Positions 24,601 to 37,314 of a DNA stretch of 64,000 nucleotides are shown piece after piece (position 1 is the stretch's first letter; each line of letters begins with the position of its first letter). Under the pieces are notes generated by a model, which was not told the DNA's origin, searched no databases, and worked only from the letters and a program-made list of their open reading frames with translations. This DNA comes from Trichoplusia ni. Lineage: Eukaryota > Arthropoda > Insecta > Lepidoptera > Noctuidae. Made by a program: the position numbers and the translations under genes. The DNA is taken from positions 186,001 to 250,000 of the forward strand of contig NC_039493.1 in assembly GCF_003590095.1 (NCBI RefSeq), in the 5' to 3' direction.

Positions 24601-27600
24601 AGTTCGTCGTTTATCGGCCTCAGTAGTAGATTACTCAGCGACAAACCTCAAGAAAATAAAATAACAATGTTAACAAAGCCCTGACAATAACAAGCCACTA
24701 ATTTTCTCATCTTAAAAACATAATTCGAGGTAAAATTTGCTCTTTTTTTAGAGAAATTAGTTTTTGAATACCTTGTCCTAGGTTATCAAAAGAATACTTC
24801 GCGATGACTGGAGGTGAGCCGGAGCCTTCTCGGAAAATCTGTGATATAACAAAATTATACAATTATACTACTTTATTATAATAACTTGTGAGGAGGATTT
24901 ATGATTGTATTTAATAATGATTTTCTCATGTGGCGCAGCCGCGTTGATTAGGGACTCAGTCGGGTCCGAAACTAGTCGGAGTATCCCGATAAGTACGCCA
25001 GAGCAAACCGTTAATAAATAAATAATTTGATTGCATGGATAGCCGAGTGGTTGGCGCGCCAAACCTACTGTTTGCGACATGTCATGGGTTCTATCCCCGC
25101 GTAGCACAAGCGTTTGTCTGATGCACGAATGCTTGCTTTGAGTCTATGTGTTTGTAAAACCTTGCAGTGTTATTGGATTGGTTTGAGTGTGATTCTCACA
25201 TGTCATCGCCAAAAGTAGTTGATAATTTTGTCTCAGAAACTAGCGTTAATGTGTAAACTTGTAATATCCATCCTCATGTCACCTCCTATCATAATATTAT
25301 TGGAGTGGTGAAGAGTGACCCCGCTCTACAAAATTTAATGCGCTGTCACGCGTTTAAAACTTCAATAATATTACAGAAAGACGCTTTAAATTAAAGCAGT
25401 TAATACACAAAGATGACATAAAAAAGAGTTATACAATTACCTCGACCGTGTACTGACAATTAATTATCCTGAAGTGATGGTATCCCAAATCAATTGATTC
25501 TCCACTTAATGTCGTCATTATATAACCTGTTAGGAGACATTCATCCATCGTGATACTGAAAATTATCATACAAAATAAATAAATTGGATAATATGAACTT
25601 TTTACGTATCTTCAAAGAGTAATGCCTACTGCAGAATGAAATCCTGCCCTAGTTACTACAGGGTTTTATGTCATCATCATCATCATCATCATCAGCCTTT
25701 AGTAGTCCACTGCTGGACATAGGCCTCCCCCAGTGTGCGCCATAACGCCCTGTCTTTGGCTTGCCACATCCAGCATCCGCCTGCAGTCTTTTATGTGCTA
25801 ACCACTAATCCAAACAATTAAATCTTGGCTTGTATTGGTTTTGATATATTCTTCCATGTCTTGATAACGATTCAAGTCATCTGAACAGCATTTTCTCATA
25901 CAACCTTCATTTGGATTACCATGATATATAAAGATCAAAAAGTTTTAATAAAAAAACAGTTTTAAAGTTTTATCAGGGGGCCCCAAAGTCATATTATGCA
26001 GTACCTACGGAAAAAGCACTACAAGACGTAGAGAGACCGATATCTCCCTTGTCAAAATGACCCGCAGATCAACTTACGCAATTTTCCCTGAATCTCGAAC
26101 TTGTTGAAACAGGAATGGCGATGTCGTTGACGAATTCTGGTCATTAGTCTCAAACACAATGCCCGTCTTGTTTCGAATCAGCGAGTAATCAGCATGTATT
26201 ATCATTTTACTGAGAATCGCCTGCAGTTTCAGAACATGGGAAGTTAAGGAGAACTGGACCTCAGGCATGTAGCATTTAGGTCCATCTTCCAAATGCAGGT
26301 TCGTTAAAATTCTGAAATGAAATGAAAAATATTGCCTTCTACTATATCGAGTAAATGAATTTCACTTTTTTATAATCTGTTTTGTGGCCCACAGCTGGAC
26401 TTGTTTTCAGACTTCTTACCGCCTAAATGAAACATGGATTTGTTTTAAAATAATAAACAAAAATGATTTAAATAATAGAGTTTTTAATTAATCTCTCAAT
26501 ACTTACACTCTTACTTGATTATCATTGTGTATATATCCTGATGCTAGTGGTCGCTTAACTTTCCTGATATAAACGTTCATCCCACCAAAGCCAACGGTTT
26601 CTTTAACTGCCTAAAAAAAATATTCAGTTGAAATCTATACATATAATAAAATTGTAGAAAAGTGAAAACTGTACATTGAATATTTAAAAAAAAGAATAAT
26701 TGCAGCGTGGTCTACGAACGATTCCGATGCCGAAAATATGATTTTTAGAATTTTTGTCTGTTTGTCTGTATGTATGTCCGGAAAGATCTCGGGAAGTACT
26801 GGATAGATTTGATTCAAATTTTCAAAGAATATCAACAAGAGGTCCGGTCAACATACTTTTTACTTATTACCCCGCTTTTCGTTACAGGGGGTGAGCAGGA
26901 GCCTTTTATATCTATAAACGAATATCAAATTATCTCATAAACTACTGAATATATTTCGTTCAAATTTTGCATGAACCTTGTCGTTCACATGATACAACAA
27001 ATATACAAAAACCATAACGCTACTATGCAGGGGGCATGAGCAGTAAACTTTTCAATTTTTGGACTCACCCGTAACATCGTGTAATACAATTATGAGGTGT
27101 ATTTTCACCCCATTGAGTAGTAGGCAGCACGGTCATCAATTTACACAAAAAAACATCACGCTATTTATCTTAATACTTTTGACAGAGCGATAATAGGATT
27201 TTTCGAAAATAAATCATTTTCACAAAATTAGTTATTTTATTCGCTTTCAAGTCTGATATGGGCCTACCGCGACTATTTCACAAGTAAAATAAAAGAAACA
27301 TAAACTAATACGTTTTTTTTATGCAATTGTTACCGTAATCAGTACATTCTTGAAAGAAAGGAACTTAAATTATTTTTATTTTTATTTTTATTTTTATCGA
27401 TGTACTAAAATTACTCAAGTTCAATAATTGTATATGTATATGTTTTTAGCTCGGTAATGTTGGCGATGCTACTTCAAGATCAAAACATTCGTAGTGACAC
27501 TCAACCCAAAGTTGCATGTAGTTCACATTGATCTCATCTATAATTATGCATAACAAAAAAATTACTGAACGACACAGTTAATTATTACCTTGGTTCATCA

Positions 27601-30300
27601 GTAACAACAAGCAACATTTTTTTTTCTTAAATTTGCAACATTACGTAGGCCAAAAGTATTTTGGATAAAAAAGCCCAGAAAACTTGCATAAGAACTGCAT
27701 AATAGGTATGCAATGTGAAAGATCTATAAGACCAAAGCTATCAATGAATATACATTATGTATCTATTGATAGAATAATGTCTACTGATACCTGGGATTTT
27801 TCAATATTTTAACGATTTGATCGGTCTACATCCGCCATTATAGAGACCGCACACGTGGTCCTTCCAAAAATTCCTTTAACAATTTATTGTATTCTCTACT
27901 TATTTAAAATTTTCTTCTTTCGTAGCCTGGTAAAAACAGGGGAAGGAACGAGGCTGAATAAGTCTCTGAGATCCCTAAGCCGACGAGGATTAGGAACATA
28001 TTTTTGGAAATTTCCCCAGTAAGGCTGATAATAGCGTGTAGCTATCAGCACTTAAATCCGTCATACAATGTCTAGAAAATTCATTTTGGCTGTCGGTATC
28101 GATGTAGTCTTTATTTAAGTTCCATTTATGCAGTAGGGATGACGGTAGGTATTTTACTTCAATGATCGACAGGTATGTTAACGAATAAAATACGTAATTT
28201 TTCTTTGTAAATTGGTATAGTAAATAGAACTCATGCACATGAAGTCACTGTTATGTTCATATTTTGCTTTGTCGTAACATCACAAATTACACATATCCTA
28301 TACTTTAGATTTCTGTCATTGTCAATTTTAAAAAAAGGGGTGACTGATATTTTTTTATTATCACGCTATTTATTTATCAGCAATTTAAAGGCAAATCATA
28401 ATCAAAACACCAGGGGGCAAGATAACACGTTTACCAACTTTTTTATTTTGGAAATATTCCAAATGTTTGTGAGGAAGATCAGTTTTAATATTAAGAGGAC
28501 AATTAAACATGTTTCAGGAAACCGTTTATCTGGGTGCAATTTTGCAAAATCTTTTATCTTATGACACTGTAAAATCCACAGTTACCGAGGCCGACTCTCA
28601 CTTTACCAGCTCCGTCCACAAAAATAATTTGACATCTTCTTTATATCGTCAGAAAACATCGTGTGTGAAAATAACAACTGTCTGGCTATCACTGTTATTG
28701 AGAAACAGCCAGGTGACAGACAGACGAACGGACACAGGGGCCTCAGTAATAGGGTTCTGGTTTACCTCTTTGGTTACAGTACAATAATAATTTTATGTTA
28801 CCTCATAATCACTGTCATAATCCGTCTAGCAATTTCAGGTGTAGGCCGTCCCAAGAACAGACGTGCTCGAAAATCATAACCCACCCAATTACTAAATGGA
28901 AAATTTCGAAAGTAAAACATTTTTAGCAGAAGTGCTAAGACTGAGTTATTTTTTCCTACTTGCAACCATTTTTAAACGGCTCGATTTGTCAAATATTTCT
29001 AAACGAAAACTCGCACATAATCGCGTTTAAATTAAAATAGTTCAATTCGTTCGGAAGCTATGATGTCACAGACAGACAGGCAGGCAGATATGTCAAAGGT
29101 ATAAACCCCTCTTTTAGGGATTAAATAAGAAAAAGTCATTAAAACAGCTGTGAAATATTTGACACTAGGATAGTATCGTAAACGATGAAATGTGTTTGAT
29201 TCAAGCATTTTTTTGAAAGAAAGAAAGAAAATATATTTATTTGTGCTAAAAAAGTGACGCATACACACAAAAACAAATAAATTAAAATAGAAAATAGAAG
29301 GGGGAAAATATGCGTCATAATAACACAAAACGGCCGATGCTCAGCATAATGCTTTGATAGTTTTTGGGCCGCTCAAGATTCATTATAATTTAGAAATAAA
29401 AAAGCAAGCTTAAAATATAAAAAAAAGTGTTTCATTTTCAATATTGCATTACATTTTTACTATGATCGTTATTATTAAACTTCATAGTTTTTCACATCTT
29501 GAGAATCACGCAGACAAAGTCGCGGGCAATAGCTAGTCATATCAATAAAAATCCATGGATTTATTTAAAAGATACGTCAAATAAATATAAAGCTAACACC
29601 ACCCTCCACCACCACCCTACCCTCGATTCACCGCTTCCTAAACGCTTTGGCTATGGAGAGGATATGAGCTCAAACAGCACAGGACAAAATACTTATACTT
29701 AATATACCTTGACATGTATAATACAAAGTATCATATTTGTCATACAAACCAGTGCTATCGCATGTTCTAGCGGCTTCCTATGATTATCCCATTCCTTCTT
29801 AAACTGAGCCATGTTATCTATAAAAAAAATAGTTTTAGAATTTTGTCTTAAAGGAACTGCTGTTAGTACTAATACTGAAAATTAAAATCAGGAGTAGAGA
29901 CGGCTTAACATTCACCCCGCATTCTGACATAGTATATGAAAGATCCTCTGTGAACAGACTTATGATCAAATTAATTCTTGCAGTGATCAGCTGAAATAGT
30001 ATCTACCTAAATATATTTAGATACTTAATACCCAATATTTTTATTGCACTCCATATGTAGAAAAGGTGTTACATAATATAAGTATAGTACACTAGGGACC
30101 CTGTAGGGCACGGCAATACGGCAGTACTGGCATACTTTAAGGTATGTTAATTGTATGATAAACCTACTTATTCATATTAACAAAAAAAATACTTTCATAC
30201 CGCTTTTAAAATAATGTTTAACATGCTGCTCAACTGATGACGTATGCTCACACAAGACACTCAAAATAAGACTTAAAAATATGATGAATAACGAAAACAT
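21698..30300 (-). CDS. TULIP-A: secreted two-domain JHBP/takeout-like protein
   Basis: Twelve exons join in frame: 30201-30300, 29750-29817, 26507-26610, 26078-26311, 25441-25555, 24772-24838, 24523-24646, 24174-24312, 23449-23607, 22860-23053, 22364-22515 and 21698-21912. They encode 556 residues. Residues 1-17 (MFSLFIIFLSLILSVLC) are a signal peptide. Residues about 35-270 and 271-490 look like two successive TULIP (juvenile-hormone-binding/takeout, group 7 allergen-like) domains. A Lys-rich tail follows, ending FRGLNRKA. Sequons NSS and NTS fit secretion. TULIP-B has the same exon plan, with intron phases identical from exon 3 onward. The family binds hydrophobic ligands; which ligand is bound here is unknown. 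The start lies 194 bp from the divergent start of TULIP-B. The link from exon 2 to exon 3 crosses a 3.1-kb intron and is the least certain: a second donor at AAG|GTATAT would add 16 residues. Confidence 0.8.
22001..22215 (+). repeat. tRNA-derived SINE, family IV (sense) in a TULIP-A intron
   Basis: It begins GGCGACCTCCGTGGTCGAGA, has B-box GGGTTCGATCCCCGG, and ends near CAGAACAATGTATGTGATG. A (CAT)5 run at 21986-22000 abuts its start. The inverted copy is at 15070-15283. Confidence 0.75.
22226..22290 (+). repeat. Retroelement 3'-end fragment
   Basis: ATCATCATCAGCTCAGCC is followed by TGTCCACTGCTGGACATAGG and CCTC. Like the fragments at 25671 and 39200, it represents a truncated retroelement tail. 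Confidence 0.65.
22550..22735 (+). repeat. Retroelement remnant in a TULIP-A intron
   Basis: CACCGCTTCCTAGGCCTCCC is followed by TCCATAGTGTGGTGATTTTGG, CCATACGGCCGACGTGACCC and TTTAGCCTGGCAGC. This resembles internal sequence that often accompanies the GGACATAGGCCTC tail. No intact frame remains. Confidence 0.45.
23690..23985 (-). repeat. Interspersed repeat, family V (inverted)
   Basis: It is the reverse complement of the block order seen at 8925: CAAGCATGTTGGGTTCGGCT, TATTTTACAAGGCGCGATTG, CTGGTTGTCAGAC, AACGACCCGTAATGCC and TTTTACGTGCCATCTGAC. It lies between exons 8 and 9 of TULIP-A. Confidence 0.7.
24080..24137. repeat. Two adjacent short inverted repeats in a TULIP-A intron
   Basis: GGGCCAATTGTT/AACAATTTGCCC (11 of 12 paired) is followed at once by a perfect 10-bp pair, TTAGAATGAG/CTCATTCTAA, with a 7-base loop. 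Both sit about 35 bp downstream of the exon 8 donor, on the minus-strand reading. Confidence 0.5.
25030..25165 (+). repeat. tRNA-derived SINE in a TULIP-A intron
   Basis: GATTGCATGGATAGCCGAGTGG begins the A-box side, GGGTTCTATCCCCGCGTAGC forms the B-box side, and the body GCACAAGCGTTTGTCTGATG and GCTTTGAGTCTATGTG follows. It is in the family of 7052 and 13060. Confidence 0.65.
25671..25790 (+). repeat. (TCA)n run with retroelement 3'-end fragment
   Basis: About eight TCA units (25671-25694) are followed by GCCTTTAGTAGTCCACTGCTGG, ACATAGGCCTCCCCC and GCGCCATAACGCCCTG. It is in an intron of TULIP-A. Confidence 0.7.
27371..27397. repeat. (TTTTTA)n microsatellite
   Basis: Four to five tandem units of TATTTT/TTATTT lie inside the large second intron of TULIP-A. 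The rest of that 3.1-kb intron (26611-29749) shows no further exon in a compatible phase. Confidence 0.7.
28655..28790 (+). repeat. Dispersed repeat fragment
   Basis: AGGTGACAGACAGACGAACGG, CACAGGGGCCTCAGTAATAGG and GTTCTGGTTTACC resemble a known lepidopteran dispersed repeat edge. Overlapping short open frames on the plus strand come from this. Confidence 0.45.
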
Positions 30301-30494
30301 TTTTAAAATTTTAACCGCACGAGGAAGACTAACATTTCAATTAGTAATACATAAATAAGAATCCTTGAGAATTGCTCGTGGAGGTTACGATACATTTTAA
30401 TTGGATTCTTTGATTTATGATTCTCATTGTAGATAAGCAGCTGTCGAAATTGATCGAAGTAGGGAAAGGAAACACAGAAGCTGAGCAGAGGAAT
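30301..30494. promoter_or_regulatory. Shared divergent promoter of TULIP-A and TULIP-B
   Basis: Only 194 bp separate the start codons of the minus-strand TULIP-A (30300) and the plus-strand TULIP-B (30495), so both 5' leaders and both core promoters must lie here unless an upstream non-coding exon exists. An ATAAATAAG stretch at about 30350 could be a weak TATA element. A loosely repeated GAATCCTTGAGAATT / GGATTCTTTGA pair (30360-30410) is visible. No other known site stands out. Confidence 0.55.
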
Positions 30495-33400
30495 ATGAAA
30501 CAGTTTATTTTGTGCTATTTTATGGTATCTTTTGGGTCAGCACTGACTGCATTAGGTCATGAAGCTGAGGAGGAATCATTGGAAGAAGGTAGGTGTAAAA
30601 TATTTGAGTTCAGGAAACTACGTTATCATAATCAATGCCCGAAGATGCCGTGCCTAATCAAATGAACTCAGTTGATGAACAATGAGACTAATAGATAAAA
30701 ACACGTTTGTTTTACAGTTCATTATCCAGGTATATCTTATTCGTTTCTAAATTTATTAATTCCAACAGCTGAATAAACTTAAATCCTTCGTAGATAACTG
30801 TTTCATGCACAGACTTTGGTCAAAAGGGAGGAGATGATTTATGGCTACATGGTTTTCGGCGACTCTCTAATACAAAGTCAAATATATCTTTTAGATGTTC
30901 CTATAATTATTTGGCAGCAGTTTTTTCATGCATATTCATCGGCCACCCGACTAGTTTCGTTTTCCAACTGAACTCCTGAATCAGGAACTGAGTCAAACTC
31001 ATATCGCCAATTCAAAACTAGTCAAGCGATCTGATAATAATCGGCTAGTATAAAAAACGTACCCGATAAAACGAAAATCAGATTTACTTTCTTCACAGAG
31101 TATTAACTAAAAAATCAATAAACTAAATTCTTAATCATATTGAAACAGACAATTTCATCGAGAATGATGATGATGAGACCAAACTGCCGCCGTATGCCGA
31201 CTGTTGGATGTCTCTCAACGCGGGAGATTTGTTTCAAGTTGTGGAGGAAATAGACGGTATATGAACTTTTCTACAAGATCAGACACACAACAAACTTATA
31301 CTTCTACGACAGTGTAGTCACCAGTAGCAGATTTACCAGCAGGCTGAGTAGGATTGAGCCTAGGGTGGCAAATTTTAGAACGGATTTTTTTTTAACACAG
31401 ATCAAAAAGATTTCTGGGTGACTGTTTTCTGCATTTTGTTTTCTGTTATTTCACAAGTATTCAACAAATTTTGCCGACCACTTTCTCTTCTAACTTATCA
31501 TTTGTCATTGTACGTTCCGTGAATCCGTTTTATCTTCTTTATTGACTAGGACATGACAATTTGACAATTGTGGAGGCAAGGGTGGCAAAAGCTTTACAGC
31601 CTATATCTAAAATGTGTAAATCCGCCACTGGTAGTCACTATTCATTTACAATGGTTACATACACATGGATCGCGAGCACTCTAATGATATTAAGTATCGT
31701 TACAGAACGCTATTCAAAATCACGAATCAAGATTCAAGAGATGGTGCATACTAAGAACTTTGATGATACAATGTTGCAAGTATGTACTTTACAAGTATTC
31801 ATGAAAGAAAAAACTTTTTAAAACTTCCTTATTAAGAAACGACTAAATTAATGTAATTTAGTCGTTTCTTAATGTTGACAAATAATGATTTAAAATAAAA
31901 GAATTTTTAAATCAGAAAAATTCATTATTCCAGTAGTAAGACAAGAAAGTATGCTAGCTCTCGTTCATTTGTTTTTCTTTGAAATCTTTTACAAGTAAAT
32001 TATGGAATGATCAAAGAAATACCAGTTCATATTGTAGTACGAGTTTGGCGAGGTACCATTTGTACGTGTACTAATCGTGGTGTTCAATCAGGCGTTTTTA
32101 GGCACCGGTGGTGCTGCCATCAGGGAACTGTATCACACGCATTTCCACTTTCCTACGATCCCATCAGGGATCAACCTCGGAGGGTTCTGCATGCAGAGGA
32201 TGCCTGAGTCTGTCCTGTAAGTGCCCAGAATTTCTATGAAGGACTTTCACAAAGTATAGCCATATAGGATGATTTTAACAAGTATTTAGTATTAACAGTA
32301 ACTAAAAGAAAATTATGAAATACAGTGAGCGAAATATATAAGTTTAGAATTAAATTTATTTTCGAATTTAGGTTAAAAAGGCACAAAAAATCTTTAATAA
32401 TATATGCTTACTGCGACATTAAAAAAAAAGACTTAAATCGTTTAATTTTAAAGAAGATTAAGAACTTAATGTCTCCTGAAAAACGACACTATAAAAGTTA
32501 CTTAAAAGTTTATTCAAGCCATCCGCTCTTCTCGATCACTTAAGAAAATTTTACTTTTTTCTAATTTAACTTCAAAATGTATAGAAAGGAACTTCTAACA
32601 TGAATTCGGTAACAGAGATGATAGTGTCGACTGTTTCGAGCAAGTTGCATAAAGAGATCCGACTCATCATACTCCCTACCCGCATTGACCTACATTTTTA
32701 TCATCTAATACGTCTTGCCAAAATTCCAAGCTTACATATGTTATGTCTGTAATGGCATTGTATATGAATTCATGTCTTTGGGCAGAAATCCTTATGGTCT
32801 TTAATATTTCTCTTTTCAATACGATTACTCACAAGGATATTATTATCCTGAGGACATTAGCTGAGGTGTAACATTAATAAACTTCATAAATATTACATTT
32901 CTTAATAGGGTATTGAACAAAAAAAAGTCTGTTTAGTCTACAGATAGATTTCCGAAAAAAAATGAACAGATTTATACCTACATTACATGTATTATAAGAT
33001 TAGTCAAACACCCTTGCTTCTCGCAATCAAATGTCCGTTCAGCTAGTCATACATTTTTTAGATTCTTCCACCGCATGAAGCTCCGAAACAACACTTATTT
33101 TCGCGTCGATAGTCTGACGAATGACTTGGGAAGGCTGGTAATGTACAGCAACCTGTCTCTGAATGACCTTCACCTGAAGGGCGCTTACGAACGTGCACTT
33201 ACGGACAGAGACCCGTCCACACTCATCTATGCACCAACGTATGGAGAAGTGGAGTGAGTGCTTTCATATTTTACTCATTCTCATTTTCTAAGAGCATTGC
33301 AATAGTCTAACCATTAGAATACTCTTAATCTAGTCGATAACTGCATTCATCATACCCACCTTTGCCCAACTAAGCTGGGGTCGGCTTCTAGTGTAACCAG

Positions 33401-36400
33401 ACGCAGCTAAGTAGCAGTGATTGCAAGGAGCGGCTTATCTGTTCCTAGTTCCTCAACGCAGTTAACCTTGGGAACATGATAGGTACCCCTTAGTAAGACT
33501 GGTTGTCACTTTCTGGCTACTAACTACCCGTAACGACTGGCAAATATGTGTAAATAACACCGCACCGAGACCCACAAATTAACGTGCCTTCCGAAACACG
33601 GCACGGACTACATCATAGGTCAAATTCATTCCTTTTTTATTTTTTATTTTTAAATACCTGTAATATAAACCAATAATATTGTATCGCACAATTCAGGATT
33701 CTTTTGAAAAACGTAAAATACGATCTTGAAGGAAGATACCGATTGGTTAAAGGCCGCCTTATGCTAGAATTGATATCCTCTGAGCTTAGAATGGACGACG
33801 TTTTGATGACGGTACGTACACAATAATACCTTTATATTATATAATCTTTATATGCATAACTTTTACCTATGTATTTAAATTTCATTGACTGATTAAAATC
33901 GTGCTGATTTCAGTACATGAACCAAGCGATAAAAAATCAAGCTGTGCGGATTTCAAAAGGGAACATAGGTGTGTGGAACGTCAACTATCTGTACTTTCAT
34001 TTCTTTTGAGTTCTTTCTCATTGGTTAAACTACTTCGTGTATAATGAAGGCACAATTTGAGATGGTTTTAAAGAACTGACTTCAAAAAACTTTTAAAATA
34101 CTATTTTCTAATTCCAGAAACGTTTATAAGCAGACTAAAACTTGATTTAGACAAGTGGATAAAAGACTACTTCAACGATTTCCTCATCTATGCTGAATTA
34201 GAAGGACTAAATGGACATTCGGGCAAATATATACATGAGCTTGAGTATGTTCACCGTACCATAATTTAGTAGTAAAACGTTTTCAACCCCAAAGGAATTA
34301 TTAGAATGGACTGTTTTGTATCGGGTTTTATTCCTTCTGAAGTGATCAAGACGAAAGCGTTTAACTAAAAAATATTTTTGTGTGAAAATTTACAAAACTT
34401 TTTCTAAAATCCTAAACCTTGCGTGTGTTTAAGGAAATATGATAAGGAGAAAGCCGCTGCCTTGGAGAAGTACACAGATGAAGCTCTGATGAAGATCAGG
34501 GAGCGAATACGTGAGCTACATGCAGATGCCATTCGGGTTCCCGAGTTTACTTTCAAAACGGTTCATGGTTTGGTACGTCTTATGTCTGGAACTATATTAG
34601 GCTGGCTTCACAGCTCTTCAGGAGACTAATATGGGCCGGTTTTTTAATGTTCTAACCCAGTCTAAGTTGACCCCGTACACCGTTCTGGGTGCAATCATTT
34701 CAGAGCAATGCTAGCGCTGACGATAAGGTCTTTCGTAAATAGCCGGCACATACGGATCTTCCAGGCTTTGAAACAGTCTGAACTTCTTACTGATACTCCT
34801 AACATGCAGCTATGTATATGCTCATATCTTTTCAAAATATTTTCAGCAAATTAAATTGTACGACGGTGTGCTTCGAGGTCTGGACAGCATATACAGGCGA
34901 TCTGTGGCCACTGGCATCAAGAAAGGGGCGATTCGAAAAGTTGACACTATAGTCGGCTTCAGTAAACTTAAGGTGCAATTATTTGATATTATACTAACTT
35001 GCAAATCCATGTTTGTCCAGATCTTTTCATAAAAGTACAGATAATTCAACTCTTGAGTGCGTGCTATTAACAGTGATTACTTGCTATTGAAGGTTTTTTG
35101 TGTGACGGTCGACGTCACTGTATCCAACACCAAAAAAGGTTACCCACACATTGCGGCATGCGCAAGGATGCGTTGAACTATCTGTATTAAGTATCTTTTA
35201 AGTTTTAGTCAATGGTTATCTTGATAAGAAAGTATTCAGCACAGAATATAATCTTCCGATACGAGAAAACCATAGCGGTTTCTTTTGAGATTAACTCAAT
35301 TGGTCGTATAATACGAGTGTTTTTAGGTGGTGTACAAATACGAAGCTGTCATCCCGACTGGAGTGCCTCCCCTAACTGGCGTGATGACGCTCTCAGCCAA
35401 CGAGCTCACGGCACATCTTTCCCTATCTCTGGTCAATAACCCTGAATCAATCGATTTGGACATCAACTTCCTCGAACAAATGAAGTAATACTTTAACCCA
35501 TAAATAATTTCACACTAATTATAAGTCTGTGTTTTCCATACAGATTATGTTCTGATAAATATTGAAATGTAGTAAGAACAAACTGTTTTAGGACTCTTTT
35601 ATAGCAATTTTGCTTGAAGGGTAAAACTAGTTGTCTTTAGTTCAATTGAATAATGATCTTAAGTCAACGAAGTTAAAAACAACACTTAAGACAAGGCATG
35701 TACAGATCCTTTTACTTAAGCTGCAAGTTCTCATTTTGCTTTTGTGGGACTTTTATCCTCTTTCAATTTTGTAGGCCAGAGTCCCTAACAGTGGAAGGAG
35801 CAGCAAACATAATGATTTCAAATTTCAAACATTTGCTGGAGCATCAAATTGTTGCCATAATGGGGAACACCTTGATTCATGGAGTATCAATGCTCAGGTC
35901 GCTACCAAGATGCGGTAAGGATATCTTACATGCAACCTCTTATACATACATACTTTGACTTGGCAAGCCATAATTATATATTAGTCACAAATCAGTAACT
36001 GCCCATCTGGTTTCCACCAATCCCCAAAGGTATGAATGAATGCATAATATGTTTCTCTGCATCAGGCGTGCATTACAGGGAACCATATTCGGTGCTATGG
36101 ATGTGATCCCAATAAAAAGCGGAAAGGCCGACGGTATTACGTAGGCCTCCGAAGGATTGCAATGCATTGCCATACACCGATATAACAGCGCAGATGACGT
36201 AGCATGGCGGTTCAGGTTTAGTCAGTCAGACACTGACACTACCCGACCTACCCGTTCCCGCCCTCTTGGATTCACCCGCCTTACAAAAAAGGCGTGCTTT
36301 GCAAAATTTTTCAAATACTGTATTTGTAATGAATGAGGCTCCATATTGTATAAGCTCCATATCTACTACCATGCGTTTGTTATTTATGCTTACAAATTCT

Positions 36401-36688
36401 TTCTGCTCATATACTTACTCTTATTTTTCAGAACCTTTCTTAGATGGTATTCTACCAAAAGTTAAAACTACTACGAAAAAGCCAATTAGCGTCCAGGAAT
36501 ACGGTACGACAAGCGAAGAAGACGAATTAATATCTTCGGAGATAACGCCGACATCGGAAAGTGCAGAGAATCCTTCTAATTCCGATGGAATATCAAACAA
36601 ACTAACCATACTTGACAAAAAAATAATTGCAAAAAAGAAACTTGACAAGATTAAAATTTCTAAATATAGAACAACTAAACCTTTCTAA
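30495..36688 (+). CDS. TULIP-B: secreted two-domain JHBP/takeout-like protein
   Basis: Twelve exons join in frame: 30495-30588, 31149-31256, 32102-32216, 33062-33253, 33697-33811, 33914-33968, 34118-34244, 34434-34572, 34847-34972, 35327-35484, 35775-35914 and 36432-36688. They encode 541 residues. A signal peptide (MKQFILCYFMVSFGSALTA) is followed by an acidic linker. Two TULIP-type domains span about residues 68-268 and 269-456; the second reads like group-7-allergen/JHBP proteins (VPEFTFKTVHGL, then strands and GFSKLKVVYKYEAVIPTG). The tail (457-541) is Ser/Thr/Glu-rich, then Lys-rich. Exons 5 (115 nt) and 8 (139 nt) equal the TULIP-A exons exactly. The protein is probably extracellular and binds a hydrophobic ligand, with the specific ligand unknown. 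Exon 3 uses the acceptor TTTTTAG|GCACC; a nearby CAATCAG|GCG acceptor breaks the frame. Confidence 0.85.
31831..31873. repeat. Perfect 20-bp inverted repeat with 3-base loop
   Basis: ATTAAGAAACGACTAAATTA, the loop ATG, and its exact reverse complement form a perfect hairpin in intron 2 of TULIP-B. No flanking target-site duplication is obvious. It could be a palindromic remnant of a foldback element or a stable RNA hairpin in the intron. Confidence 0.85.
33350..33605 (+). repeat. Interspersed repeat, family V
   Basis: It has the block order of 8925: CCAACTAAGCTGGGGTCGGC, GCAAGGAGCGGCTTATC, AAGACTGGTTGTCACTTTC, CCCGTAACGACTGG and AACGTGCCTTCCGAAACACG. It lies in the intron between exons 4 and 5 of TULIP-B. 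Confidence 0.75.
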
Positions 36689-37314
36689 AAGTGTCTCTAT
36701 AAAATATATTTTTTTTGATAAATGTGTTATAAAAACCAAATATGAGGCATTTATAGTTTTTTTTTATATCCAATGCTTTTTCATAGATGGCTCGCTAGTG
36801 CGGTTGTTATTGATGATCGGAGGATACGGAGCTTTGTATTTACAAAAAAAAAACACAGAGAGGAAAGAAGAAGAAAATATGGTTAAAATCGCCAATGCCA
36901 TAGTAGGTTTTATTGGAGGTAGTCTATAACTGCAACAATACATGCGTAATCCATAAAACTGGTCCAACTTTAAAAAATGCTGATGTACTGGAAACTCACT
37001 AATTACCACAGCCCTATTAGGAGAAAACTAGCATAAATACTAGGCCTTTAAAAAACGGCGTCTTATAACAACTAACCAAAGAACCACTGCATTTAATGGG
37101 AACTATCAACTAAACTGGTCATACATTGTAGTCGATTTATCATGTAATTTTGACATTGATGTACGAAGTTGCAACACTGAACAACACAACAATTTCCTGT
37201 CAGCTGTCATTCGCACGACAGCTGCAATATGTTTCATTTTTCGTGATACTGATATTTATTTAAAGAAACTAAATTTCGTAATTATTATATCCTTAAAGTA
37301 ATGTATTTCACAAA

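Noticed and set aside
28253..28879. Three overlapping plus-strand frames of 72-103 codons
   Set aside because: They cover a dispersed repeat inside a TULIP-A intron; no splice support.
32091..32207. Acceptor CAATCAG|GCG for TULIP-B exon 3
   Set aside because: In the phase set by exon 2 it reads into a stop; the acceptor 11 bases downstream keeps the frame and the TULIP sequence.
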